This document shows positions 16,795 through 25,883 of a stretch of 64,000 bases of DNA, one piece after another. The DNA is from CAVWSM01 sp963799425. Lineage in GTDB: Bacteria; Actinomycetota; Actinomycetes; Jiangellales; Jiangellaceae. The stretch spans positions 248,001 through 312,000 of the forward strand of contig CAWCXA010000012.1 in NCBI GenBank assembly GCA_963799425.1, in the 5' to 3' direction. The notes beneath the pieces were generated by a model that was given only the letters and a program-made list of their open reading frames with translations, was not told the origin of the DNA and made no database searches. The first letter of the stretch is position 1, and each line of letters starts with the position of its first letter. The position numbers and the translations under genes were made by a program.

Positions 16795-18462
16795 TCACCT
16801 CCCGGCGAAGGTCGCCAAACCGTCGGCCAGCGGACCGACCGCGAGTGCCGGAAGGTAGGACAGCCCGCCGACCAGGATCACCACGCCTATAAGCATGATG
16901 ACGAACGTGGCGCTGTGCGTGGGCAGGACGGCGGCGGACTTGAATTCCCTTGGTTGCTGAGCGGCGAAGGCTCCGGCGAGACCAAGCAGCAGCAGCAGCG
17001 GGAGGAACCGGCCGAACAGCATGGCGATCGCCAGGCCGTTGTTGTAGAAGTCGCTGTTGCTCGTGATGCCGGCGAAGGCGCTGCCGTTGGTGGCCGTCGC
17101 CGAGATGAACGCATAGAACGCCTCGGAGAAGCCATGCGGGCCTTGGTCCTGCAAAAGATCACGATTGCCGTCGATGCCTACGGCAAGAGCCGTTCCGGTG
17201 AGGATGAGGGCAGGCGCGACGATGAGATACAAGGCGACCAGGACGAGCTCGCGCCGCCCGATCGTCTTGCCCAGTAACGTCGGTGTTCGCCCGGTCATCA
17301 GCCCGGCCAAGAAGACGGCGACCATCGCCAGGACGAGCAACCCGGCAAGCCCGGTGCCGATGCCACCCGGGGTGACCTCACCGACCAGCATGTTGAACAT
17401 CAGCATGCCGCCGCCGAGCCCCGTGAACGAGTCATGAGATGAGTTCAGCGCGCCGTCGGAAGTCGATGTCGACGCGGTGGCAAACAGCGCTGATGCGGGC
17501 ACACCGATCCGCGTCTCCTTGCCCTCGAACGAAGCGCCCACGGCCTCCGGGACGGTGCCGCGGTGGGCAACCTCGGCGGCCGTGGTCGCGGCGAGCGACG
17601 CGCAGAACAGCAGCGCCATTGTCGCGACGACGGCGTACCCCTGCCGCTTGTCCCCGACCATGCGGCCGTACGTGCGAGGCAAGCTGGCCGGCACGACGAG
17701 CATCAGGATGACCGAGACGACGTTTGAGAACGGAGTCGGGTTCTCATACGGGTGCGCGGATGTGGCGTTGAAGAAGCCGCCGCCGTCACCACTCATGACC
17801 TTGATCGGCTCGTACGACGCGATGGGCCCGACCGGGATCGTCTGGCTCGCACCCGACAGGCCGGCGGTGACGGTGTCTGAGCCGAAGCTCTGTACAACGC
17901 CAGTGGCAAGAAAGATCAACGCGCCGACCGCGGCGAGCGGCAGGAGGATGCGAATGACGCCGCGAGTCAGGTCGGCCCAGAAGTTGCCGACGCGTCCGGT
18001 GCCGCGGCTTGTCAGGCCACGGATGAGGGCGATGAGCACGGCTAGGCCGACAACAGCAGACAGGAACGCCTGGACCGCGATGCCAGCCATCTGCACCAAG
18101 TGGCCCAGCGCGGACTCACCCGCGTAGGACTGCCAGCTCGTGTTGGTCGCGAACGACACAGCAGTGTTGAAGGCCTGTCCCGTCGGCATGGCTGGCATGT
18201 CTCGGGACAGCGGCAAGAACGGCTGGAGCCGGAGCAATGCGTACAACCCCAGTACGGAGACGACCGAGAAGCCCAGCAGCGACATGCCGTACTGGAGCGG
18301 CCGTTGGTCTGCATCCGGGTCAACCCGGGCCACCCGATAGATCAGGCGTTCGACGCGCCAATGGGTGCGGCTCGTGAACGTCTTCCACATCCAGTCGCCG
18401 AGCGGAATGTGCACGGCGGCCAGGACGGCCAGCACTACGCCGACCTGTATCCAGCCGGTCAC
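16795..18462 (-). CDS. kdpA: Potassium-transporting ATPase potassium-binding subunit KdpA (orphan)
   Basis: A full-length (555-residue) KdpA with about ten membrane segments. The four selectivity-filter regions are visible: TNTSWQSYAGE (about residue 107), SGDGGGFFNA (about 225), FTGLGGGMLMFNML (about 345) and ATNGSAFAGI (about 463). In Kdp, KdpA carries the ion path and works only with the KdpB P-type ATPase, KdpC and usually KdpF. None of these lies on either side: upstream is corA, downstream the NTF2-OmpA gene. GTG at 18462 is the likely start. Either the partners are elsewhere in the genome or the locus has been broken. Confidence 0.93.
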   Translation of the reverse strand: MTGWIQVGVVLAVLAAVHIPLGDWMWKTFTSRTHWRVERLIYRVARVDPDADQRPLQYGMSLLGFSVVSVLGLYALLRLQPFLPLSRDMPAMPTGQAFNTAVSFATNTSWQSYAGESALGHLVQMAGIAVQAFLSAVVGLAVLIALIRGLTSRGTGRVGNFWADLTRGVIRILLPLAAVGALIFLATGVVQSFGSDTVTAGLSGASQTIPVGPIASYEPIKVMSGDGGGFFNATSAHPYENPTPFSNVVSVILMLVVPASLPRTYGRMVGDKRQGYAVVATMALLFCASLAATTAAEVAHRGTVPEAVGASFEGKETRIGVPASALFATASTSTSDGALNSSHDSFTGLGGGMLMFNMLVGEVTPGGIGTGLAGLLVLAMVAVFLAGLMTGRTPTLLGKTIGRRELVLVALYLIVAPALILTGTALAVGIDGNRDLLQDQGPHGFSEAFYAFISATATNGSAFAGITSNSDFYNNGLAIAMLFGRFLPLLLLLGLAGAFAAQQPREFKSAAVLPTHSATFVIMLIGVVILVGGLSYLPALAVGPLADGLATFAGR

Positions 18463-18616
18463 GCGGGCACGCCTGTATCAGGAGGGGTGTGTGAGTGACG
18501 CACGACGAATTACTACGCCCGGTGCCGTGGCCGCTCCTGCCCTACTGCCGCGTCCTTGACCTCACCGCCCGCGATCCTGACAGCATCTTGACGCGGCCGC
18601 GGCCCGCCTCCCACGA

Positions 18617-19669
18617 TCACAACCACTTGACGCGCTTGAACACCACGTAGAGGGCCGCGGCAATCATTGCCATCACGATCAACGCGAGTGGATAGCCGAA
18701 TCGCCAACCCAATTCCGGCATATGCTCGAAGTTCATCCCATAAATGGTGCCGATCAAGGCCGGGGCGAACAGGATGGCTGCCCACGCCGAGATCTTCTTG
18801 ATCTCCTCGTTCTGCGCGTAGCTCGCCTCAGTGAGCTTCTGCACCTCCTCGTTGTGCTTCTGACCCACCAAGGTGGACTTGATGACGAGGACGCTCGAGT
18901 AGAAGTCTATGACTCCCTGGAGGTAGGCGAGCTCACCGTCGGCCACGTCGCGGACAAGGTCGAACTGGCGCGCGCTGTCAGACACGAATCGGTGGCCCGC
19001 GGGCGAAATGCCGGTAAGGCTGGTCATGCTCCCGTAGATCGTCCCGCTGTGCGCACCCATAGTGCGAGTGGCAAGCAGCTGATGGCGCGCCCGGTAAAGC
19101 TCATCGAGGAACTCCTCCGGGTCGCCGACGTCGCCACCTGTGACCCGTTGCTCGAGCGCCCACACATCCTTGGTCGCCATCTCTATGAAGTCCTCCTGCT
19201 CACGGGTCAGGACAGAGACGATGGCATGGGACAGCTCAAACGGTGTTGCGGGGCGCAGACGCCCAGCCTCGATCCGCTCTTGGACGGCACCGGTTTCGCG
19301 CAGAGCCACGGCCGGATCGACCGCCGGATTGATCGGGCCGTGCACTGTCACCAGATAGTGCTTGCCGATGAACTGGTCGAGCTCGATGTAGTGCACGTGG
19401 CCGCGTCTCCCACGCTCCGGTGCATGCAGGACGACGAACACGTGATCACTGTAGGCATGCATCTTCGGCACGCGGTTGCGCTCGGTGGCATCCCTGATCG
19501 CCAGCGGATGGAAATGGAAAACCTCCGTCAATACTCGTACTGCCTCGTCGTCTGGCTCAGCAATGTCAACCCATACCACGCCCTGCTCGCTCTCGAGCAA
19601 CGCCTTGAGATCCTCGACGGGACGTCGCTCAACGCCATCTTCAGTGACCAGGAGTACGTCCATCTCCAC
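18617..19669 (-). CDS. corA: CorA-type magnesium/cobalt transporter
   Basis: A 350-residue CorA family channel. The long N-terminal cytosolic domain is acidic; two C-terminal membrane helices (about residues 290-310 and 323-343) are separated by the signature YGMNFEHMPEL, which contains the obligatory Gly-Met-Asn. It is expected to act as a pentamer moving Mg2+ or other divalent ions. It lies upstream of kdpA in the same direction, 154 bases apart, in which I see no kdpF. The C-terminus ends in a basic FKRVKWL tail, normal for the family. Confidence 0.9.
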   Translation of the reverse strand: MEMDVLLVTEDGVERRPVEDLKALLESEQGVVWVDIAEPDDEAVRVLTEVFHFHPLAIRDATERNRVPKMHAYSDHVFVVLHAPERGRRGHVHYIELDQFIGKHYLVTVHGPINPAVDPAVALRETGAVQERIEAGRLRPATPFELSHAIVSVLTREQEDFIEMATKDVWALEQRVTGGDVGDPEEFLDELYRARHQLLATRTMGAHSGTIYGSMTSLTGISPAGHRFVSDSARQFDLVRDVADGELAYLQGVIDFYSSVLVIKSTLVGQKHNEEVQKLTEASYAQNEEIKKISAWAAILFAPALIGTIYGMNFEHMPELGWRFGYPLALIVMAMIAAALYVVFKRVKWL

Positions 19670-19740
19670 TCACTTTCCTCAACTCGATACCCGCCGATCG
19701 GCCCGTCGCTTCCGAAGCAGCCGAAGAGACTCGCGCGTGG

Positions 19741-20541
19741 TCATGGTCGGCGCAGGAACTCGGTGATCACCGTCAGGCAGGTGTCGTCGTTCTCCAGGTG
19801 CGGCAGGTGCGCGACGCTTGACAGCTCGAGCAGCCGTGCATCCGGAATCCGCTCCGCCATGCCCTGACAGACGGGCAGCTGGTCGGGCAGGTCCAGCTCG
19901 CCGGACATCACCAGCGTCGGGACGGAGATAAGGTGGAGCCGCTCCCACGCCGGCTCCGGTCGGATCTGCTCGCCGGGGTTCTCATTCGCAAGCGCGCTGC
20001 CGTTCATCTCCAGGAACAGCGCGCGCGCCTGGCCGTCGACTCGACCCTCCGGCGACGTCGGCCCATCCAGCCACAGCCACGCCTCCAGGCGGTTGGCCTC
20101 GGTCAGATCGTTCGCCTCCTCGGCGGCCTCCAGCCTCTTCAGCAGCGCGTTAGCCGGCTCCGGGTAGGTCTCGAGCCACGGTGCATCGCCCGACACGGAC
20201 GGCGCGATGAGCGCAAGCCGGGACACTCGCCCCGGATGCTCCAGCGCCAGGTCGATCGCCGCGCCTCCGCCGCTCGAGCAACCCACAACAGCTGCCTGCT
20301 CGACACCAACCGCGTCGAGGACGGCGATGGCGTCGGCGATCTTCGAGTAAGGCTCTGGCGTGTAGGTCGTCTCGCCGTACCCGCGCTGGTCGTAGGAGAT
20401 GACCTGATGGTCCGGCGCGAGCCGCTCGCTGAGGTGACCCCAGCTGCGCCGGTCATTGACCCCGGCGTGGATAAGCAACACCGGGTCTCCGGTGCCTATC
20501 GATGAATAGGCCAGTCTGGCCTGTCCCGAAGTCGTGAACAC
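19741..20541 (-). CDS. Alpha/beta-fold hydrolase
   Basis: A 266-residue cytosolic hydrolase. Oxyanion region LLIHAG (about residue 23), nucleophile elbow GCSSGGG with Ser near residue 91, acid in SGELDLPDQ, and catalytic His in SVAHLPHLEN near the end give a complete Ser-Asp-His triad in the expected order. A lid region lies around residues 130-190. Length and motifs fit the epoxide-hydrolase/3-oxoadipate-lactonase-like group, but specificity cannot be read. It precedes corA in the same direction with a 71-base gap. Confidence 0.85.
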   Translation of the reverse strand: MFTTSGQARLAYSSIGTGDPVLLIHAGVNDRRSWGHLSERLAPDHQVISYDQRGYGETTYTPEPYSKIADAIAVLDAVGVEQAAVVGCSSGGGAAIDLALEHPGRVSRLALIAPSVSGDAPWLETYPEPANALLKRLEAAEEANDLTEANRLEAWLWLDGPTSPEGRVDGQARALFLEMNGSALANENPGEQIRPEPAWERLHLISVPTLVMSGELDLPDQLPVCQGMAERIPDARLLELSSVAHLPHLENDDTCLTVITEFLRRP

Positions 20542-20636
20542 CAGGACATGCTCCCAGAGCCGTTTGCGCGGCAGGGGACCAAGGTCCTGCCGATCTGGGT
20601 CCGTCCGCCCTCGATGCTTGGTGGCGCTGGTCAGGA

Positions 20637-21632
20637 TTAGACGTAGAGCACGCCGACGCCGGTAATGCGCCCGGCCTTGAGGTCGTCCAATGCCCGGTCC
20701 GCCGCGGTGAATGCGTACGGCGTGACTTCGATGCGCAACCGATGCCGCGCGGCGAGATCGAGCAGCTCCTTGCCGTCCTGGCGGGTGTTGGCCGTGACGC
20801 TGCGGACTTGCCGCTCACGGAACAGATGCTGCTCGTAGTCCAGCGGCGGAATCTGCGACAAGTGGATGCCGGCGATGCTGAGCGTCCCGCCACGGTCCAG
20901 AGCCGTCAGCGCCACCGGCACGAGATCACCAACCGGGGCGTACAGGATCGCCGAGTCCAACGGCTCGGGCGGCATGTCGTACGCGCCACCCGCCGACGCG
21001 GCACCCAGCTGCAGCGCAAGTCGCTGGGCCGCCTCACCTCGCGTCAACACGTGCACAGTCGCGCCTTCTGCGACCGCCAGCTGTGCCGTGAGGTGCGCCG
21101 ACGCTCCGTACCCGTACAACCCCAGACGACCACCGGCGGGCAGCTCCGCTCGGCGCAGCGCCCTATAGCCGATGATCCCCGCACACAGCAGCGGCGCCGC
21201 CGCCATGTCGTCGTACTCGTCGGGCAGTGTGTGCGCGTAAGCCGCGGGGACTGTGACGAACTCGGCGTACCCGCCATCGGCGTCCCAGCCCGTGTAGGTC
21301 GACTCGGGGCACAGGTTCTCCCGGCCGCTGAGGCACCACTTGCAGTGTCCGCAGGTGTGCCGCAGCCAAGCGACACCGACGCGGCGGCCGGTGTGCCATT
21401 CCGGGCCGACCGCCGCCCCGCTTGCCACGACCTCACCGACAACCTCGTGACCGGGCACGACCGGCGACTTGTGTGGTGGCAGGTCGAAGTCCCGTACGTG
21501 CAGATCGGTGCGGCACACACCGCAGGCGCGCACCCGCACCAGGAGCTCGTCGGGCGCCGGCTCCGGAACCGGCAGCTCCGTCTGAACCAGTCGTCCGGCA
21601 GACTGCACCTGCCAGGCAAGCATGTTCGCCAC
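20637..21632 (-). CDS. Zinc-dependent alcohol dehydrogenase (AdhA-like)
   Basis: A 331-residue medium-chain dehydrogenase. Catalytic zinc ligands are Cys in ACGVCRTDLH and the GHE motif in VVPGHEVVGEV. The structural zinc site CGHCKWCLSGRENLC has all four cysteines. A Rossmann region with LGLYGYGASAHLTAQ follows; this form is typical of a propanol-preferring subfamily that usually uses NAD. The start may be GTG 21632 or ATG 21623. A short-chain alcohol substrate is likely but not shown. It is followed by the hydrolase gene after 95 bases. Confidence 0.88.
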   Translation of the reverse strand: MANMLAWQVQSAGRLVQTELPVPEPAPDELLVRVRACGVCRTDLHVRDFDLPPHKSPVVPGHEVVGEVVASGAAVGPEWHTGRRVGVAWLRHTCGHCKWCLSGRENLCPESTYTGWDADGGYAEFVTVPAAYAHTLPDEYDDMAAAPLLCAGIIGYRALRRAELPAGGRLGLYGYGASAHLTAQLAVAEGATVHVLTRGEAAQRLALQLGAASAGGAYDMPPEPLDSAILYAPVGDLVPVALTALDRGGTLSIAGIHLSQIPPLDYEQHLFRERQVRSVTANTRQDGKELLDLAARHRLRIEVTPYAFTAADRALDDLKAGRITGVGVLYV

Positions 21633-21685
21633 CCATCGATGATCCGTCGATTTGCCGACATCGGCCAGGGGTCGGCCCGGAGGCC

Positions 21686-22213
21686 CTACCTCGAAGCCCG
21701 CAGCGTCGCGCGCCGCTCAAGTGCTGCACCCCATGCGGTCGCACGCTTGGTCTCGCCGCTGAGCAGGTGATTCGTCGGCGCTACCAGAAAGCTCTCTGGC
21801 GGGACGACCAGGCGGAAGCCGAGCCGGTTCAAGCGCCGCGCGATTCCCCTCGCCGCGGATCCGGTGAAGAACATCGGCTTGTCGATGCGCGTGTCGAACG
21901 CGGCCGCAAGCCGTCCATGGCCGACGCCCAGTTCGCCTAGCAACTCCCGCAGTCCAGGATCGATGGTCATGCCGGCGAACGTGTTGGCAGTGTCCTCCGC
22001 CGCGGTCTTTCGCGTCGCGGAGCGCGACATCCCGTGTATGTGCGTTGGGCCACCCACCAGGAGTAGGTCGACCTCAGCCACCTCCGCCGCCGACACCTTC
22101 GACACGGGCTGGGCGTCGACCGTCATGCCCCGCATGCGCAGGGATGCAGCTATCGCCTCCGCGATCGCCGCAGTGTTGCCATACATCGACTCGTAAACCA
22201 CAAGCGCTCTCAT
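21686..22213 (-). CDS. Flavodoxin-like protein
   Basis: A 175-residue flavodoxin-fold protein. The FMN phosphate-binding loop YESMYGNTAAIAEAI lies at residues 7-21, and the second loop is LLVGGPTHIHGMS near 55. AAFDTRIDKPMFFTGSAARGI marks the third sheet region. The start ATG at 22213 is well supported by GGAGGAGAGG just upstream; the frame is open further but without family similarity. A partner reductase is not visible. It is divergent from the MFS transporter gene with 134 bases between. Confidence 0.82.
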   Translation of the reverse strand: MRALVVYESMYGNTAAIAEAIAASLRMRGMTVDAQPVSKVSAAEVAEVDLLLVGGPTHIHGMSRSATRKTAAEDTANTFAGMTIDPGLRELLGELGVGHGRLAAAFDTRIDKPMFFTGSAARGIARRLNRLGFRLVVPPESFLVAPTNHLLSGETKRATAWGAALERRATLRASR

Positions 22214-22347
22214 GAGCCTCTCCTCCCCATCCGCCTCGACTCTGCCCTCAACCGCCAGCCCGGCGCAGCGGTCGAAGGTCCTGTCGCCGTGGGCTGTCAC
22301 GCCCGGCATTAGCGTGTCCCTCGGCGGCGCGCCGCCTGGGAGGACAC

Positions 22348-24198
22348 GTGAACGCCCGCGCACGCGGAGGCTCGGCCGCGGCCTGGCTGCTGGTCGTCGC
22401 CGTCGGTCTGGCTTTTTCCGATGCGTCGATCGTTGCGCTCGCACTGCCACGCCTCTACGGCGAGTTCGACACCACGATCGTGGGCGTCTCATGGGTGTTG
22501 ACGGCGTACGCCGTCGTAGTCGCAGTCTTCGCGGCCGCTCTGGCGTTCACGTACCGCTGGATTCGCCCGATCGTCATGGTGGGTGTCGGGCTCGTCCTGT
22601 TTGCGGGCGCATCGCTGATGTGCGGCACCGCCGACTCGCTCACCGCGCTCATGGTCGGGCGGTGCCTTCAGGGCGCCGGTGCGGCGCTGTTGCTCACTGG
22701 ATCGCTGCCGCTGCTGACCACGCTTGTCGGTGCCCACCGCGGCCGCACGGCGTGGAGTCTCGCGGCCACCATCGGGCTTGCCACCGGGCCCGCTCTTGGT
22801 GGTCTGCTGACGCAGGCGTTCGACTGGCGCTCCATCTTTCTGGTGCAGGCTCCGGTAGCTGTCTTGGCATTGGCAGTGGTCGCGATCCCTGAGGCGCGCG
22901 CAGCGAGCGAGTCGGCTCCGACACAACCGCCGCGCCTGTTGCCGGCAGCCGGGCTGCTGCTCCTGTCCGGCGCGCTCGTCGGTGCGCTGTTCCTGAGCGT
23001 GCTGCTTGTCATCGAGGTGTGGCGTCGATCTCCAGTGGCAGGAGCGGTCATCGTGACGGCGTTGCCGGTGGGAATGCTCTTGGTGCGCGTGCCGGCGCGC
23101 TACGTGTCGCCCGTCGTACGCATCGTCGCGGGCGCCCTGCTCCTGGGCTCGGGGCTGCTGACACTGGCTCGACTTCCAGAGGTAAGTCCGGCCTGGGCAG
23201 CAGCGGCGTTGGCCTTCTGCGGTGTCGGTCTGGGCCTGCTGGCAGCAGTGTTCGACCCCGCAGCAGTCGGTGAGACTGGTGGGCTGATGCGCGACGGGGC
23301 GCTGTCGGTCGCCGCGCGCCACGCTGGCCTGGTGCTCGGCCTCGGGCTCATCGCGCCCGTGCTGGCCGGGTCCTTGGACGCCGCGGTGGAGCGCTCGGCG
23401 CTCGCCGGCACTGGAGTCGTTCTCGACGCTCGGATCCCGATCAGGGAGAAGGTCAATATCGCGTTCGGCGTGCGGGACGCCCTCGAGGTCGCCGAGCGGG
23501 GTGCGGTGCCCGACATCGAAGCCCTGGTCGCCGAGGCCAGCGACAACTCCCCCGACGCGATCCCGGTCGGGCGCGACGTCTCCGATCGCGTCGAGGCCAT
23601 CTTGACGAGGTCGTTCCGCTCCGGGTTCACAGTTGCGGCTGTGCTCGGGTTCGCGACCGTGATACCAGGACTACTGGTGGTGTGGCAGGGCCGGCGCCGC
23701 GAGGGGAAGGTCGAATCGGCAACGCCTCCCGTTCGCCCGTACGCCTCCACGACCAGCCGGATTGCGACCGCCGGGATCGGAGTGATCGTCCTCGGCGCCG
23801 GCAGCGTACTGGTTGCGGCGGAGGCAGCCGGTGCTAGCGATTTCGGGACCTACGTCGAGGCGGACGCGTGTTCGGCTGGCCCCGATCCATTCCCAGGCAG
23901 CGGGTTCGACGCAGCCGTGCAGCGTCTTGCACTCTCCACTGTCAACGGCGCCGCCTGCGAGGTCGGCGTGTCACGCGAGCTGTTCGTGCTGTCCCTCGAT
24001 GGGCAAGCGCGCTTCGGTGGCCCGGCCCTCGATCGTGAAGAGATAGACGACGCGGTCCGCGTGGGCCTCGAACGGGCGGCGGCCGATGCCGACCAGCGCG
24101 GTGACATCCCCGGCTTTGTGCTCCGTCCGCTGCTGGCAGTGATCGAGCGCGCGCCTGTCAACTGGTTGCTCGACCAGCTCGGTCTGCCGGACAACTAG
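22348..24198 (+). CDS. MFS transporter with long C-terminal domain
   Basis: A 616-residue membrane protein. The N-terminal half is a drug-exporter type MFS (SDASIVALALPRLYGEF, then GRCLQGAGAALLLTGSLPLLTTLVG), with further membrane segments to about residue 345. A soluble stretch of roughly 75 residues (about 350-425) interrupts the membrane part, and after another segment and one more helix (about 470-493) there is a C-terminal soluble domain of about 120 residues with two cysteines, probably outside the membrane. Usual MFS pumps end near 450-520, so this is long. It likely starts at GTG 22348; substrate unknown. The stop overlaps the convergent whiB-type gene by 4 bases. Confidence 0.75.
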   Translation: MNARARGGSAAAWLLVVAVGLAFSDASIVALALPRLYGEFDTTIVGVSWVLTAYAVVVAVFAAALAFTYRWIRPIVMVGVGLVLFAGASLMCGTADSLTALMVGRCLQGAGAALLLTGSLPLLTTLVGAHRGRTAWSLAATIGLATGPALGGLLTQAFDWRSIFLVQAPVAVLALAVVAIPEARAASESAPTQPPRLLPAAGLLLLSGALVGALFLSVLLVIEVWRRSPVAGAVIVTALPVGMLLVRVPARYVSPVVRIVAGALLLGSGLLTLARLPEVSPAWAAAALAFCGVGLGLLAAVFDPAAVGETGGLMRDGALSVAARHAGLVLGLGLIAPVLAGSLDAAVERSALAGTGVVLDARIPIREKVNIAFGVRDALEVAERGAVPDIEALVAEASDNSPDAIPVGRDVSDRVEAILTRSFRSGFTVAAVLGFATVIPGLLVVWQGRRREGKVESATPPVRPYASTTSRIATAGIGVIVLGAGSVLVAAEAAGASDFGTYVEADACSAGPDPFPGSGFDAAVQRLALSTVNGAACEVGVSRELFVLSLDGQARFGGPALDREEIDDAVRVGLERAAADADQRGDIPGFVLRPLLAVIERAPVNWLLDQLGLPDN

Positions 24199-24509
24199 CG
24201 GGCGGCGGCCCCTGTGAGGGCGGGGCGACCCGGGTGCAGTGGGGGCAAGAGCGCCTCGCGCTCTTCGGGTGTGAGTCCACCCCAGACGCCGTAGGGCTCC
24301 CGGACGGCTAGCGCGTGGTCTCGACACTGGCGGATCACCGGGCAGGAAAGGCACACCATCTTGGCGGCAAGCTCGCGGCGGTCGCGGGTGGGGCCGCGTT
24401 CGCCCTCGGGACAGAAGAACAGGGCGGGATCAGCTCGCCGGCAGGCACCCGTCTGTTGCCACTCCCAGAGCTCGGCCCGCGGAGCTGGCAGTCTGTGGAT
24501 GACGGTCAT
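24195..24509 (-). CDS. WhiB family iron-sulfur transcriptional regulator
   Basis: A 104-residue WhiB-like protein. Four cluster cysteines are at residues 23, 53, 56 and 62 (C-X29-C-X2-C-X5-C), followed by the family turn GVWGG at 74-78. An extra cysteine lies at 33 (LFFCPEGERG). These proteins bind a [4Fe-4S] cluster and act with the primary sigma factor, often in redox or stress control; I do not assign a numbered subclass. ATG 24509 has a GGGGGAGG site 6 bases upstream. It is convergent with the MFS gene. WhiB is confined to actinobacteria and their phages, which supports the host assignment. Confidence 0.92.
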   Translation of the reverse strand: MTVIHRLPAPRAELWEWQQTGACRRADPALFFCPEGERGPTRDRRELAAKMVCLSCPVIRQCRDHALAVREPYGVWGGLTPEEREALLPPLHPGRPALTGAAAR

Positions 24510-24649
24510 GACGTCCTCCCCCGGGGAGTCTGTGCACGTGGGTGTCTGCGCAGTGCACGGGGGTGCGTCGAGGACGTCGACTCGGCCGGCTCGATCTCAC
24601 CCCCGTGAAGATCGATCCAACCCTGGTGTGAGTACCTTCACCCATAACG

Positions 24650-24683
24650 TGACAAGTGTCAAGGTTTTGTTGGCCACTTGTCA
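24650..24683 (+). promoter_or_regulatory. Candidate TetR operator: inverted repeat TGACAAGTG / CACTTGTCA
   Basis: Perfect 9-base arms at 24650-24658 and 24675-24683 are separated by 16 bases. The left arm also belongs to the self-palindrome TGACAAGTGTCA (24650-24661). It sits about 85 bases upstream of the TetR gene and in the shared region with the divergent whiB-type gene, so it could control either. The rest of the 257-base intergenic region shows no further gene. Confidence 0.45.
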
Positions 24684-24766
24684 GATCGCCGCGACGAACC
24701 TGGGTTCCCGGATAGACTGGCGAGGCTTCGAAACCCAAGCGCATCGAAATTCGGGATGACGGGATT

Positions 24767-25411
24767 GTGACCACTTCCGCAACAACGCGCGCCGACCGGA
24801 TTTCGCGGCGGCAGGTGGACAAGTTCAATGCCCGTCGCGACGAGTTGGCCGAGGCCGCTCTCGTGACCCTCGGGGAGCGAGGCTATGCCCGCACGAGCCT
24901 GCGTGACATCGCGCAGCACTCGGAGTTCTCGCACGGCGCCTTGCACTACTACTTCGCCGACAAGGTCGACCTCATCACGCACTGTGTCCGGCTCTACAAG
25001 GCGCGCTGTGTGACGCGATACGACGAGCTCGTCGCGACCGCGCAGAACGCCGACGAGCTCGCCTCGGGGTTCGCGGCGTTGATGGCCACCACGATGCGCG
25101 ACGACGCGGCCATGCATCGGCTGTGGTACGACCTTCGGTCCCAGTCGATGTTCGACGAAGCCTTTCGGAGCGAAGCCAGGGACATCGACCACACCCTGGA
25201 GCGCATGGTGTGGCGGGTCGTCAAGCGCCACGCCGACCTGTCCGGACGCCAGCTCGAGCTCAAGTCGTCACTGACCTACTGGCTGTTCGACGGACTCTTC
25301 GAGCACTGTCTTCTCCGCCATCTCGCAGGCGACCGGGCAGCCGGTCGGGCGCTGCAGGACGGGGTGGCCGTCCTGCTTGCCCGGTTGCTGCTCCCGTCCG
25401 CTGACGGGTAG
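24767..25411 (+). CDS. TetR/AcrR family transcriptional regulator
   Basis: A 214-residue repressor with an N-terminal TetR HTH: GERGYARTSLRDIAQHSEFSHGALHYYFADKVDL gives the helix-turn-helix with its Tyr-Tyr-Phe-x-x-Lys end. The C-terminal ligand domain is helical with no recognisable ligand motif. GTG at 24767 is the likely start. The inverted repeat at 24650-24683 is the best candidate operator. Nearby possible targets are its own gene, the divergent whiB-type gene and the downstream UBP/FUSC genes; the effector is not known. Confidence 0.83.
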   Translation: MTTSATTRADRISRRQVDKFNARRDELAEAALVTLGERGYARTSLRDIAQHSEFSHGALHYYFADKVDLITHCVRLYKARCVTRYDELVATAQNADELASGFAALMATTMRDDAAMHRLWYDLRSQSMFDEAFRSEARDIDHTLERMVWRVVKRHADLSGRQLELKSSLTYWLFDGLFEHCLLRHLAGDRAAGRALQDGVAVLLARLLLPSADG

Positions 25412-25509
25412 TGAAGTGCCAGGTTCGTCCGAGGCGGTTGCCTAGTCCGTCGGCCGGCTCGAGTGCGGTGCGGAAGGGATCATCATGGGCAGACGCCGCC
25501 GGGTAGACG

Positions 25510-25849
25510 GTGAGCGCGAGGACGAACGACGGGATCGACCGCTACGGCTCTTCCGGCAACGGCTCCGTGCCGGAACGGCCGCCGTCGTCGCCCAACCCGT
25601 GCGTGCACCTCATGACCGCCCTGCCACGAGACGTCGGCTCGCCCACCACCTGCGACGATCACAAGCCCGATGACGGCCCCGTCGTGCACCTGCGGGTATG
25701 CCTGGTCTGCGGACACGTCGGGTGCTGCGACTCCTCGGCTCCCCAGCACGCCACCGCGCACTTCCACAGCACGCAGGCACCCAGTCATGCAGTCAGCAGA
25801 GCCGGGCGAGACCTGGCGTTGGTGCTACGTCGACGAGATCCTCGGCTAG
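25510..25849 (+). pseudogene. UBP-type zinc finger protein, frameshifted
   Basis: The first 88 residues show the ZnF_UBP pattern: CVHL, TTCDDH, HLRVCLVCGHVGCCDSSAPQHATAHF. The frame then fails near 25771-25777. In the next frame the family end continues as HPVMQSAEPGETWRWCYVDEILG with a stop at 25847. Deleting one base restores about 112 residues. In actinomycetes such proteins are stand-alone zinc-binding proteins of unknown job; eukaryotic relatives bind ubiquitin C-termini. The start is GTG 25510 or GTG 25568. It lies directly upstream of the FUSC-type exporter. Confidence 0.7.
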
Positions 25850-25883
25850 CGATACCCTCTCCGGCTAGAACTGGGACGGGTCT

